Assembly: GCA_946414025.1 (NCBI GenBank)
Contig: CAMKMX010000003.1
Span: 62,001-126,000 of the forward strand
Direction: 5' to 3'
DNA length: 64,000 nt
Source: an uncultured Fibrobacter sp.
GTDB lineage: Bacteria; Fibrobacterota; Fibrobacteria; Fibrobacterales; Fibrobacteraceae
Below, piece by piece: positions 1-7,476 of the stretch. A model generated the notes under the pieces. That model was not told where the DNA came from. It made no database searches and worked only from the letters and a program-made list of their open reading frames with translations. The position numbers and the translations under genes are program-made. Position 1 is the stretch's first letter, and every line of letters begins with the position of its first letter.

Positions 1-401
1 TCGCCAACGGGGCGTTTCTCTGCAAAGACACTACGGAGCAGCCCGCCACCGTCCTCTCGACCGCACTTTCCAACATGTGGTGGTCCATGTCCGTCAACCG
101 GCTAGAAGAACCGGACAGCGTCTCCATGAGGGGTGCCTACAAAGAAAGCAGGCTTTTTAGAATCGGGCAATGGAAGGACTTTTCGGGAACGAGGCTTCCG
201 ACCTTGATCAAGCTTTCGAACGAAAAATACCGGGGCGACCTTTGGGTGCGTTCCGCCTACACCGCCGAGGCCCTGAAAGAAGACCCCATAAAGTCCCGCT
301 ACAAGAACGGGTTCAACGGTTTATTCCGAAAAGTTTCGGGAGAGGGGAAACGGGAAATACCCCTCATACTCAAGCTGAACCAGGAACTCCTGCGCAACTG
401 A
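1..401 (+). CDS. C-terminal part of an unrecognised protein (5' end outside window)
   Basis: The reading frame is open from base 3 to a TGA at 399-401, giving 132 visible residues with no start needed inside the window, so the gene begins upstream. I do not recognise the family. The fragment is mixed alpha/beta in composition, rich in Arg, Lys and Leu, with no membrane segment. Codon use matches that of neighbouring genes. Its last 81 bases overlap the 3' end of the convergent outer-membrane protein gene on the other strand, which is unusual because both frames look genuinely coding. Confidence 0.6.
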   Translation, partial: ANGAFLCKDTTEQPATVLSTALSNMWWSMSVNRLEEPDSVSMRGAYKESRLFRIGQWKDFSGTRLPTLIKLSNEKYRGDLWVRSAYTAEALKEDPIKSRYKNGFNGLFRKVSGEGKREIPLILKLNQELLRN

Positions 402-1304
402 GCCGTCGTAGAACCTGGACTTGTGCCGTTTCCAGCCGCCGAACTGCAGCGTGACGCTGTTCAGCCCATTGTTCCAGGACAGTTGCGGACCAGCCTTGAT
501 TATCCCGTAACCCAGGGATTCCTTTTCTACGGAGCCGCCCTTGCGCAAGTAACCTGTGCGTAGGTAGTTCGTCTCGAAAACACCCGCAAAGTATTCGTTG
601 AAGGCTAGGCGACCGTAGAACTGCAATTCCATCAAGAAATCCCTGTTGAATATGGGCATATTTCGCTTGTAGTCGTAGCTCTTGGCTTCAAAGTCCGTAG
701 TGATGTCCGACAGCACGTAATGGACTCCCACCCCAAGTAGGGACCCGGCCTTGAAAAAGTATTCCACCGAAGCGCCAAAGTCAAACAGCTGGGAATAGTC
801 CCAGGCCACGGAATCGCTTTTGCGCACGTTGTCCGAAATGTAATCGGCATTCCAGGTTTCTGCGATGTGGCCCGAGCCTTCCACATCGGAGGTCACCATT
901 TCCAGGTTGGAATTGAAGTAGAGGTAGCTCTCATACATGAACGACACCTCCAGCTGGGGATTCGTCCTGAGCGGCCTAAGGCCGAGACCTGCAGTATAAC
1001 CGCCATAAAAAGGAGATACTTCCAAGGAGGCCGCCATTTTCAGGTAGGTGGGCGTAACGCCCAAGGCATCGCCGTAATTCAGGCTATCCAAGGGTTCAAG
1101 CCAGGTGTAACGCAAAGAACCCTCGGCCTGGGGCAGCCACTGCCCCCACACGAAGGGAGTGTTACCCATGAGCCGCCACGACAGGTTGGGGCCATACCTG
1201 AAGCCGTTCTGGGCACTCTGGTTGAAGTCGCCGGCCAGGGCCGATGCGGCAAACACCGCAAGCGCCACGAGAAAACGGGCCAATGTCATGCGAATCGCAA
1301 TCAT
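321..1304 (-). CDS. Predicted outer-membrane beta-barrel protein
   Basis: About 327 residues. The N-terminus has a hydrophobic signal peptide (LARFLVALAVFAASALA, then G). The rest has many short alternating aromatic/hydrophobic stretches and ends in beta-strand-like segments rich in Phe and Tyr, as in outer-membrane barrels. I chose the ATG at 1304; an in-frame ATG at 1289 starts directly at the signal peptide and is equally possible. A still earlier frame start at 1430 would overlap the divergent lipoprotein gene and is unlikely. No specific family is recognised. The 3' end overlaps the convergent truncated gene by 81 bases. Confidence 0.7.
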   Translation of the reverse strand: MIAIRMTLARFLVALAVFAASALAGDFNQSAQNGFRYGPNLSWRLMGNTPFVWGQWLPQAEGSLRYTWLEPLDSLNYGDALGVTPTYLKMAASLEVSPFYGGYTAGLGLRPLRTNPQLEVSFMYESYLYFNSNLEMVTSDVEGSGHIAETWNADYISDNVRKSDSVAWDYSQLFDFGASVEYFFKAGSLLGVGVHYVLSDITTDFEAKSYDYKRNMPIFNRDFLMELQFYGRLAFNEYFAGVFETNYLRTGYLRKGGSVEKESLGYGIIKAGPQLSWNNGLNSVTLQFGGWKRHKSRFYDGSVAQEFLVQLEYEGYFPFPLSRNFSE

Positions 1305-1389
1305 TTCAGCAAAAAAAATAAAAATAATTGCCACTTTTGCTCCACAAATTCTTATTATTAGGGGCAAATAAATCTTTATAGGAGAATCT

Positions 1390-1830
1390 ATGAAACTCGC
1401 ACATATTTGCCTCCTGGGGCTCTCCGCCATGCTGTTCTGGAGCTGCGCCAGCCGCTATTCCTCTCCGGTCCTTATCGAACGTGGCGAAGGCCGCAAGGAA
1501 TACGAACGTGAATATTTCGCCATCAAGGAAAGCATGGGCATCGACAAGCGCCTGAAAGACGTGTTCAAGCAGGGCTATATCGAAGAAGGCATGACCAACG
1601 ACATGGTGAACCTCCTGTGGGGACCTCCTGACCACGAAAAGACCACCGAAAAGCAGAGCATTTGGGAATACTACACCCGCGAAGGCGAACTCATTACCCG
1701 CCTCTTCTGGAAGCACCCCGACCAGGCTCGCTTGAAGGGCTACGAAGAAGAATGGATTCTGGAAAAGATCGAAGGCGACCGCTACGGTGGATCCCCGGCT
1801 CCGACGTCCAAGCACTCTTCTAACTACTAA
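1390..1830 (+). CDS. Small lipoprotein with SmpA/OmlA-like fold signature
   Basis: 146 residues. A lipoprotein signal peptide ends in the lipobox FWSC, so Cys19-20 is probably lipidated. The middle contains EGMTNDMVNLLWGPPD followed by a WEYY segment, which resembles the 'G(M/K)xxxdVxxllG.Pd ... W.Y' pattern of SmpA/OmlA (BamE-type) small lipoproteins. AGGAG lies just upstream of the ATG. It is transcribed alone and followed by two hairpin terminators. A BamE-like role in outer-membrane assembly is inference from the pattern only. Confidence 0.7.
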   Translation: MKLAHICLLGLSAMLFWSCASRYSSPVLIERGEGRKEYEREYFAIKESMGIDKRLKDVFKQGYIEEGMTNDMVNLLWGPPDHEKTTEKQSIWEYYTREGELITRLFWKHPDQARLKGYEEEWILEKIEGDRYGGSPAPTSKHSSNY

Positions 1831-1837
1831 TAGACAC

Positions 1838-1865
1838 GCCCGCTACCAAGCGGGCATTCTTTTTA
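1838..1865 (+). terminator. Intrinsic terminator after the lipoprotein gene
   Basis: GCCCGCT/AGCGGGC stem with a 4-nt loop followed by a T-rich run. Confidence 0.75.
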
Positions 1866-1874
1866 TGCAAATTT

Positions 1875-1908
1875 GACCGTCTCGGACTACCGGGGGCGGT
1901 CTTTTTTT
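1875..1908 (+). terminator. Second hairpin plus T-run before tpiA
   Basis: GACCG pairs with CGGTC, with inner CGG/CCG pairing, followed by seven T. It insulates tpiA from upstream transcription. Confidence 0.6.
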
Positions 1909-1910
1909 AC

Positions 1911-1918
1911 TAAATTTA
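1911..1918 (+). promoter_or_regulatory. Predicted -7 box of the tpiA promoter
   Basis: TAAATTTA matches the TAnnTTTG-type box of the Bacteroidota except for the last base. Its position would give an mRNA leader of about 30 nt that carries an AAGGAG ribosome site before tpiA. This contrasts with other genes here whose box is almost at the start codon. Confidence 0.45.
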
Positions 1919-1954
1919 GGCGCGTTAAATTTTAAACCTCTCAAGGAGTTAATT

Positions 1955-2716
1955 ATGCGTCAGTATATCATTGCTGGTAACTGGAAGATGAACAAGACCG
2001 TTAGCGAATCCATTCAGCTCGCTAAGGATATCGTGGAAGCCGTCAAGGACGTGAAGAAGACCGAAGTGGTCATCGCCCCGACTTACCTCGCCGCCGCCAA
2101 GGTCGCCGACGTCATCAAGGGTTCCAACGTGAAGCTCGCCATCCAGGACATCCACTGGAAGGACCAGGGCGCATACACCGGTAAGGTTTCTGTTGACATG
2201 GTCAAGGAAATCGGTGCCGAATACATCATCATCGGCCACTCCGAACAGCGCCAGTACTTCCACGAAACGGAAGAAACCGTGAACCTCAAGGTCAAGAAGA
2301 CCCTCGAAGCCGGTCTGAAGCCGATCATCTGCATTGGTGAAACCCTCGACCAGCGCAACGGCGGCATCCTCAAGGAAGTTCTCGGCCTCCAGGTCAAGGG
2401 CGCCTTCAAGGACGTTTCCGCCGAAGACGCCGCCAAGTGCGTTCTCGCATACGAACCGGTCTGGGCGATCGGTACTGGCGTGACGGCCACCGACGAACAG
2501 GCTCAGGACACCCAGGCCTACGTCCGCTCCGTTGTCAAGGAAATCTACGGCGAAGCCGTTGCCGAAGGCATGCGCATCCAGTACGGTGGCTCCATGAAGC
2601 CGGGTAACGCTGCCGGACTCTTGGCCCAGAAGGACATCGACGGTGGCCTCATCGGCGGTGCAGCCCTCAAGGCCGACACCTTCAAGGGTATCATCGACGC
2701 TGCCGAAGCCCGCTAA
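1955..2716 (+). CDS. tpiA: Triosephosphate isomerase
   Basis: 253 residues, the usual length. It interconverts dihydroxyacetone phosphate and glyceraldehyde 3-phosphate in glycolysis and gluconeogenesis. All active-site elements are present: the substrate lysine in NWKMNK near the N-terminus, the catalytic histidine in IIGHSEQR, the catalytic glutamate in AYEPVWAIGTG, and the phosphate-binding YGGS and GG segments near the C-terminus. The ATG has a strong AAGGAG site. secG follows after 45 nt, so they are probably co-transcribed. Confidence 0.97.
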   Translation: MRQYIIAGNWKMNKTVSESIQLAKDIVEAVKDVKKTEVVIAPTYLAAAKVADVIKGSNVKLAIQDIHWKDQGAYTGKVSVDMVKEIGAEYIIIGHSEQRQYFHETEETVNLKVKKTLEAGLKPIICIGETLDQRNGGILKEVLGLQVKGAFKDVSAEDAAKCVLAYEPVWAIGTGVTATDEQAQDTQAYVRSVVKEIYGEAVAEGMRIQYGGSMKPGNAAGLLAQKDIDGGLIGGAALKADTFKGIIDAAEAR

Positions 2717-2761
2717 GGTGCCAAGGCAAAGCCACAAACATTTAACCTAAGGTAAAAGACT

Positions 2762-3190
2762 ATGACAACACTCTTTTGGATTGGTATCGTCCTCCACGTG
2801 TTCCTCTGCCTGTTCCTCATGCTGCTCGTGCTCGTGCAGAACGACAAGATGGGAGGCCTTGCAGGTCTCGGCGGAATGACTTCTCAGTCTGCATTCTCCA
2901 CTGCAGGTGCTGCCACCTTCATCCAGAAGCTCACCCGCGGCGTGGCCGTGCTGTTCTTTATCGTGGTGTTCGCCCTCGGCCTGATTACTGCCAAGCAGGA
3001 CCAGGCTGTGGAAGAATCTTCGATGCAGAAGGCGACCCGCGAAAACGCCGCACAGCAGGCACCCACCATTCCGGCCCTGCCCGGTGACTTTGCGGCTCCT
3101 GCCGCAGAGGCTCCTGCTGCCGACGCCGCTCCTGCCGCTCCGGCTGAAGCGCCTGCCGCTGCACCCGCAGCTGCACCCGCCGCAGAGTAA
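2762..3190 (+). CDS. secG: Preprotein translocase subunit SecG
   Basis: 142 residues. The N-terminal 75 residues form the SecG core: a first membrane helix (FWIGIVLHVFLCLFLMLLVLV), the conserved QNDKMGGLAGLGG loop, and a second helix around residues 58-78. It stabilises SecYEG at the inner membrane. The C-terminal tail from about residue 100 is an Ala/Pro-rich low-complexity extension (repeated PA, AAP units) longer than in most SecG proteins. It follows tpiA closely and ends before a strong terminator. Confidence 0.93.
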   Translation: MTTLFWIGIVLHVFLCLFLMLLVLVQNDKMGGLAGLGGMTSQSAFSTAGAATFIQKLTRGVAVLFFIVVFALGLITAKQDQAVEESSMQKATRENAAQQAPTIPALPGDFAAPAAEAPAADAAPAAPAEAPAAAPAAAPAAE

Positions 3191-3233
3191 GTGTTAGCGG
3201 GAGCAATCCCGACAGTCCAACCGCTTATGGAAG

Positions 3234-3264
3234 TCCGCCCTGCTCTTGCGGGGTGGATTTTTTT
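3234..3264 (+). terminator. Terminator of the tpiA-secG unit
   Basis: A nine-pair GC-rich stem (CCGCCCTGC with GCGGGGTGG, including GU pairs) with a TCTT loop, followed by a run of T. Confidence 0.75.
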
Positions 3265-3445
3265 GCGGCAAAGCCGCAGTGTATGAGGTCGGGCCTTCGG
3301 CCCTCTGAGGAGTGAGTGCGGCGCTTCGCGCCTTTGAGGTTTTATGGTCGCGCCGTTGGCGCCATCTTTTAACTCAAAGCACTGCAAGTGCGACCTCACA
3401 GCTCAAAGGCTTGCAAAGCAAGCCGACCTCATACCTCTTTTCTAC
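3265..3445. repeat. Composite intergenic repeat with GC-rich palindromes
   Basis: A string of short palindromes (GGGCCTTCGGCCC, GGCGCTTCGCGCC, GGCGCCGTTGGCGCC-like) is set among GAG/CTC-rich hexamers. GTATGAGGTC near 3281 is mirrored by GACCTCATAC near 3424, so the block has about 10-bp terminal inverted repeats. Related units recur at 29580-29730 and 58840-58870. Confidence 0.6.
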
Positions 3446-3467
3446 CTTTCTCTCCAGAGGTTTTGAT

Positions 3468-4847
3468 ATGCAGAATACATTGGTCGCTCCCGTTGGCATT
3501 TTAGGTTTTGGCGTCGAAGGCCAGAGCACCTTTAACTACCTGGTCCGCACGGGCATCAAGGAAATAGTGGTCATGGACAAGAACCCGGTAACATTGCCGG
3601 ATGTGCCCGCCGGAGTGAACGTCAAGACCTTCAGCGGAGAGGGCTACCTGGACGGGCTCAAGGACTGCGTGACCGTGGTGCGCTCCGCTGGGGTTTACCC
3701 CATGAGCCAGGAGTTGTTCAAGTTCCAGATGAACGGCGGCCTCATGACCAGCCAGATCCAGCTGTTTTTAGAACAAACTAAATCCAAAAAGACGGTAGGC
3801 GTCACCGGGACCCTCGGCAAGGGCTCTACCGTAAGCATGATCAGCCACATCCTGACCAAGTGCGGTGTGAACAACGAGATTGGCGGGAACTTCGGTGTGC
3901 CCGCCCTGGACCTTCTGGAAACAGAAACCGCCGACCGGGTGAGCATTCTGGAGCTTTCCAGTTTCCAGCTCATGACCCTGTCCGTTTCGCCGGACGTGGC
4001 CGTAGTGCTTCGGGTCTCAACCGAACACCTGGACTGGCACAAGACCGTAGAGGAATACCGTGACGCCAAGGCGAACCTGGTCCGCTGGCAAAAGCGGGAC
4101 GGGGCCTGCGTGTACCTGAAGGACGCAGCCCCCACCGCCAAAATCGCTTCTGAAAGCCCGGCCAGAACAAAGTACGCCGTCGCCCTGGCCGACGGCCCGA
4201 GTGCAGGCCAAGGCGACGCCGTCATCGAAGGCGCCACCCTGACTATCGACGGCGAAAAACTGTTCCTCTCCGACTGCAAGGTGCGGGGAATCTACCAGCT
4301 AGAGAACATGGCGGCGGCGACGCTTGCCTGTAAGGCCCTGGGAATCCGGGTGGCGGACGCCTTCGAGGCCCTCAAGACCTACGAGACCCTCCCCTTCCGC
4401 ATGGAATTCAAGGGCGAAAAGATGGGCATCGAGTTCTTCAACGACAGCTACGCCACCCGCCCCGACGCAACCATCGCCGCCACCGCCAGCATGGACCGCC
4501 CCTTCGCGCTGATCCTCGGCGGCTCCGAAAAGAACGCCGACTTTACCGAACTTTCGAACATCCTCGTAAAAGAGCGCCCGAACCTAAGGCGCATCGCCCT
4601 CATCGGAGCCACCGCCGAACGCATGCTGGAATCCCTGTCGCAGGCCGGCCTCAAAACGGCAGGCGAAAACGGGAGCGGCATTCAGGCCGCCATCTTCCCC
4701 ACCCTGGAAGAGGCCTTCCAGGACAGCCTGTCCATCGGCAAGGGCGGCATCGTCATCATGAGCCCCGCCTGCGCCAGTTTCGGCCTGTTCAAGAACTACA
4801 AGGAACGGGGAAAGGCCTTCGACAGGCTGGTGGAAAACTATGGCTAA
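3468..4847 (+). CDS. murD: UDP-N-acetylmuramoyl-L-alanine--D-glutamate ligase
   Basis: 459 residues from the ATG at 3468, which has an AGAGG site; the upstream in-frame extension only reads through repeats. It adds D-glutamate to UDP-MurNAc-L-Ala in cytoplasmic peptidoglycan synthesis. An N-terminal Rossmann-like domain (GILGFGVEGQST) is followed by the ATPase domain, with Mur-ligase landmarks LELSSFQL and STEHLDWH, and a C-terminal domain with RMEF, FNDSYATRPDA and LILGGSEKN. The P-loop is odd: it reads TGTLGKGST, with Gly inserted after GK and Leu in place of the usual Asn. Overall match to MurD is good. Confidence 0.93.
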   Translation: MQNTLVAPVGILGFGVEGQSTFNYLVRTGIKEIVVMDKNPVTLPDVPAGVNVKTFSGEGYLDGLKDCVTVVRSAGVYPMSQELFKFQMNGGLMTSQIQLFLEQTKSKKTVGVTGTLGKGSTVSMISHILTKCGVNNEIGGNFGVPALDLLETETADRVSILELSSFQLMTLSVSPDVAVVLRVSTEHLDWHKTVEEYRDAKANLVRWQKRDGACVYLKDAAPTAKIASESPARTKYAVALADGPSAGQGDAVIEGATLTIDGEKLFLSDCKVRGIYQLENMAAATLACKALGIRVADAFEALKTYETLPFRMEFKGEKMGIEFFNDSYATRPDATIAATASMDRPFALILGGSEKNADFTELSNILVKERPNLRRIALIGATAERMLESLSQAGLKTAGENGSGIQAAIFPTLEEAFQDSLSIGKGGIVIMSPACASFGLFKNYKERGKAFDRLVENYG

Positions 4848-4852
4848 GCCGT

Positions 4853-4980
4853 AGTCTTAGTTACTAGATTGTCTTATATCAAGAAACTTCTTGAAAACCG
4901 CAACACTAGTAACTCAGAACTCGTAACTGCCGCGTAGCGGCCCCAGTAACTGCGTAAAAAATTTCAATTTTTACGCCCTC
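4853..4980. repeat. Degenerate ACT-unit repeat and A/T-tract hairpin after murD
   Basis: AACTCAGAACTCGTAACTG-type units, the same class as at 29650-29735 and 39080-39120, are followed by a GCGTAAAAA/TTTTTACGC hairpin at 4952-4975. The hairpin may end murD transcription in either direction. Confidence 0.5.
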
Positions 4981-4984
4981 CCCC

Positions 4985-5015
4985 TTTACAAGCGGGTCAC
5001 TTTAATCTAAATTTG
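4985..5015 (+). promoter_or_regulatory. Promoter of the tRNA-Leu gene
   Basis: TTTACAAG at 4985-4992, a 15-nt spacer, then TAAATTTG at 5008-5015. The -7 box fits the Bacteroidota TAnnTTTG consensus exactly and lies 21 nt before the mature tRNA 5' end. A very similar pair, TTTACAAG then 14 nt then TATCTTTC, occurs at 15094-15123. Confidence 0.55.
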
Positions 5016-5036
5016 ACCCGTTCCATTAAGGACCAC

Positions 5037-5120
5037 GCGGTCGTGGTGGAATTGGTAGACACGCTAGCTTGAGGTGCTAGTGGGAGCAATCTCATGACAG
5101 TTCAAGTCTGTCCGACCGCA
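5037..5120 (+). tRNA. tRNA-Leu (anticodon GAG)
   Basis: An 84-nt class II tRNA. Acceptor GCGGTCG pairs with CGACCGC and the discriminator is A. The anticodon stem CTAGC/GCTAG encloses loop TTGAGGT, so the anticodon is GAG, reading CUC and CUU. A long variable arm (GGGAGCAATCTC) identifies Leu, and GTTCAAGTC is the T loop. The CCA end is not encoded. Confidence 0.95.
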
Positions 5121-5126
5121 GAAGAG

Positions 5127-6307
<1,181 letters not shown>

Positions 6308-6326
6308 CCACCAGCCAGGCCCAGTC

Positions 6327-7283
6327 TTGCTCAACAGCATCTACATCGAGATTACCGACGCCTGCAACCTGAACTGCAGTTTTTGCCCCTGCGGAAAATC
6401 GTCGCCTGGGCCGAGCGACAAATCTATCGCAAAAAGCGCGCCAACAAGTTCTGGCGCCCACCGCAACTTCATGGGTTCCGCCCTTTTCAAACGGTGTATC
6501 CAGCAGGCGGCCCTCCATGCCGAAAACGTCTATTTCCATATTTTGGGAGAGCCCACGCTCCACCCCGGATTCGTACACTACCTGAAGGCGCTGGAATCTA
6601 CGCCGCTGAAGCTGAACCTGACCACCAACGGCTCCACAATCGCCCGGGTGGGCAAGCACCTGCTGCAAAGCGGGGCACTCCGACAGGTGAACTTTTCCAC
6701 CCACGCCTACGGGGAACTCGGGCCAGACCAGGCTCAGCCCTACCTTCAAGACGTGCTGGACTTTTGCCGGATGGCCCTTGCAGAGCGCCCCGACCTGTAC
6801 CTCAATCTAAGGCTCTGGAACGCGGGAGACTTTCCCGACGCAGACCGCCAGCGGGGCTGGAACCGCCTGATGCTTGCCCAAGTCGCACAGACCTTCGGCC
6901 TCGACGGCAAAGACGTTCTAAACCCGGAACATTTCTGCAGCCGACACAAGAGCTTTCCCGTCCAAGGCAGGCTCTACCTGCACCAGGATTCCCGCTTTGA
7001 ATGGCCTAGTTTAGACGAGAGACGTGGTTCGACAGGCTCACCAACCTTGGTACAGGGAACCTGCCACGGGTTAGAAACCCATGTAGGAATCCTCCACGAC
7101 GGGCGGGTTGTGCCCTGCTGTCTGGATTACCAGGGGCAAATCACCCTGGGAAACATCCAAGAACTGTCCCTGACCGAGATATTAAAAAGCCCCCTCGCCC
7201 AAAATCTGCGAGAAGGCTTCCAAAAGCACGAACTGCGCCACCCGTTGTGTCAAAGCTGCTCTTTTTGCAGGCGTTTCAAGTGA
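6327..7283 (+). CDS. Radical SAM protein with SPASM-like C-terminus
   Basis: 318 residues. The start is TTG at 6327, because no ATG precedes the first motif. Near the N-terminus CNLNCSFC provides the three cysteines (C13, C17, C20) of the radical SAM [4Fe-4S] cluster. LGEPTLHP and LTTNGS match core radical SAM strands. The C-terminus has CHGLETHVGI...GRVVPCCLDY...LGNI and ends with CQSCSFC, the Cys-rich pattern of SPASM/twitch auxiliary clusters. Substrate unknown; the cluster pattern is seen in peptide- and cofactor-maturing enzymes. Around residues 232-243 a short insert (RRGSTGSPT) is encoded by a repeat-like sequence also found at 30656-30690. Confidence 0.8.
   Translation: MLNSIYIEITDACNLNCSFCPCGKSSPGPSDKSIAKSAPTSSGAHRNFMGSALFKRCIQQAALHAENVYFHILGEPTLHPGFVHYLKALESTPLKLNLTTNGSTIARVGKHLLQSGALRQVNFSTHAYGELGPDQAQPYLQDVLDFCRMALAERPDLYLNLRLWNAGDFPDADRQRGWNRLMLAQVAQTFGLDGKDVLNPEHFCSRHKSFPVQGRLYLHQDSRFEWPSLDERRGSTGSPTLVQGTCHGLETHVGILHDGRVVPCCLDYQGQITLGNIQELSLTEILKSPLAQNLREGFQKHELRHPLCQSCSFCRRFK
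7023..7053. repeat. REP-like element inside the radical SAM coding sequence
   Basis: GGTTCGACAGGCTCACCAACC is palindrome-like (GGTT...AACC) and resembles the intergenic units around 30650-30715, such as GTGGCTCGACAAAGCTCTCC. Here it is read in frame as RRGSTGSPT within the SPASM-like part. Confidence 0.5.
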
Positions 7284-7290
7284 AAAACGC

Positions 7291-7377
7291 CTAGAAAGTC
7301 ACCAAAAAAAGCACCAGACCCGAGAAAACGGCAATGAAGTTCGCAAGAAATGTGTTTGTTGTCAGGTTCTTGAGCAT
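7291..7377 (-). CDS. Possible 28-residue single-pass membrane peptide
   Basis: An ATG at 7377 opens a 28-codon frame ending in TAG at 7291. The peptide begins MLKNLTTNT and continues with an uninterrupted hydrophobic segment (FLANFIAVFSGLVLFLVTF). There is no Shine-Dalgarno site, but TAAAATTG ends four bases before the ATG, the same box-to-start arrangement seen at apparently leaderless genes in this window. It is divergent from the sensor kinase gene with about 100 bp between starts. Existence is uncertain because of its size. Confidence 0.35.
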   Translation of the reverse strand: MLKNLTTNTFLANFIAVFSGLVLFLVTF

Positions 7378-7460
7378 GACTCAATTTTAGAAAGAATATT
7401 CCATTTTTCAATGTAACAGAAATCACATTGCGATTTTCATCACATTTGTCAAAATGAAAT

Positions 7461-7468
7461 TATATTTA
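7461..7468 (+). promoter_or_regulatory. Predicted -7 box of the sensor kinase operon
   Basis: TATATTTA lies 8 nt upstream of the ATG at 7477, and there is no ribosome site. This suggests a leaderless or nearly leaderless mRNA for the signalling operon. Confidence 0.4.
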
Positions 7469-7476
7469 CAGTAGTT

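Noticed and set aside
3265..3445. rRNA or tRNA fragment
   Set aside because: The palindromes do not form a cloverleaf and match the intergenic repeat families instead.
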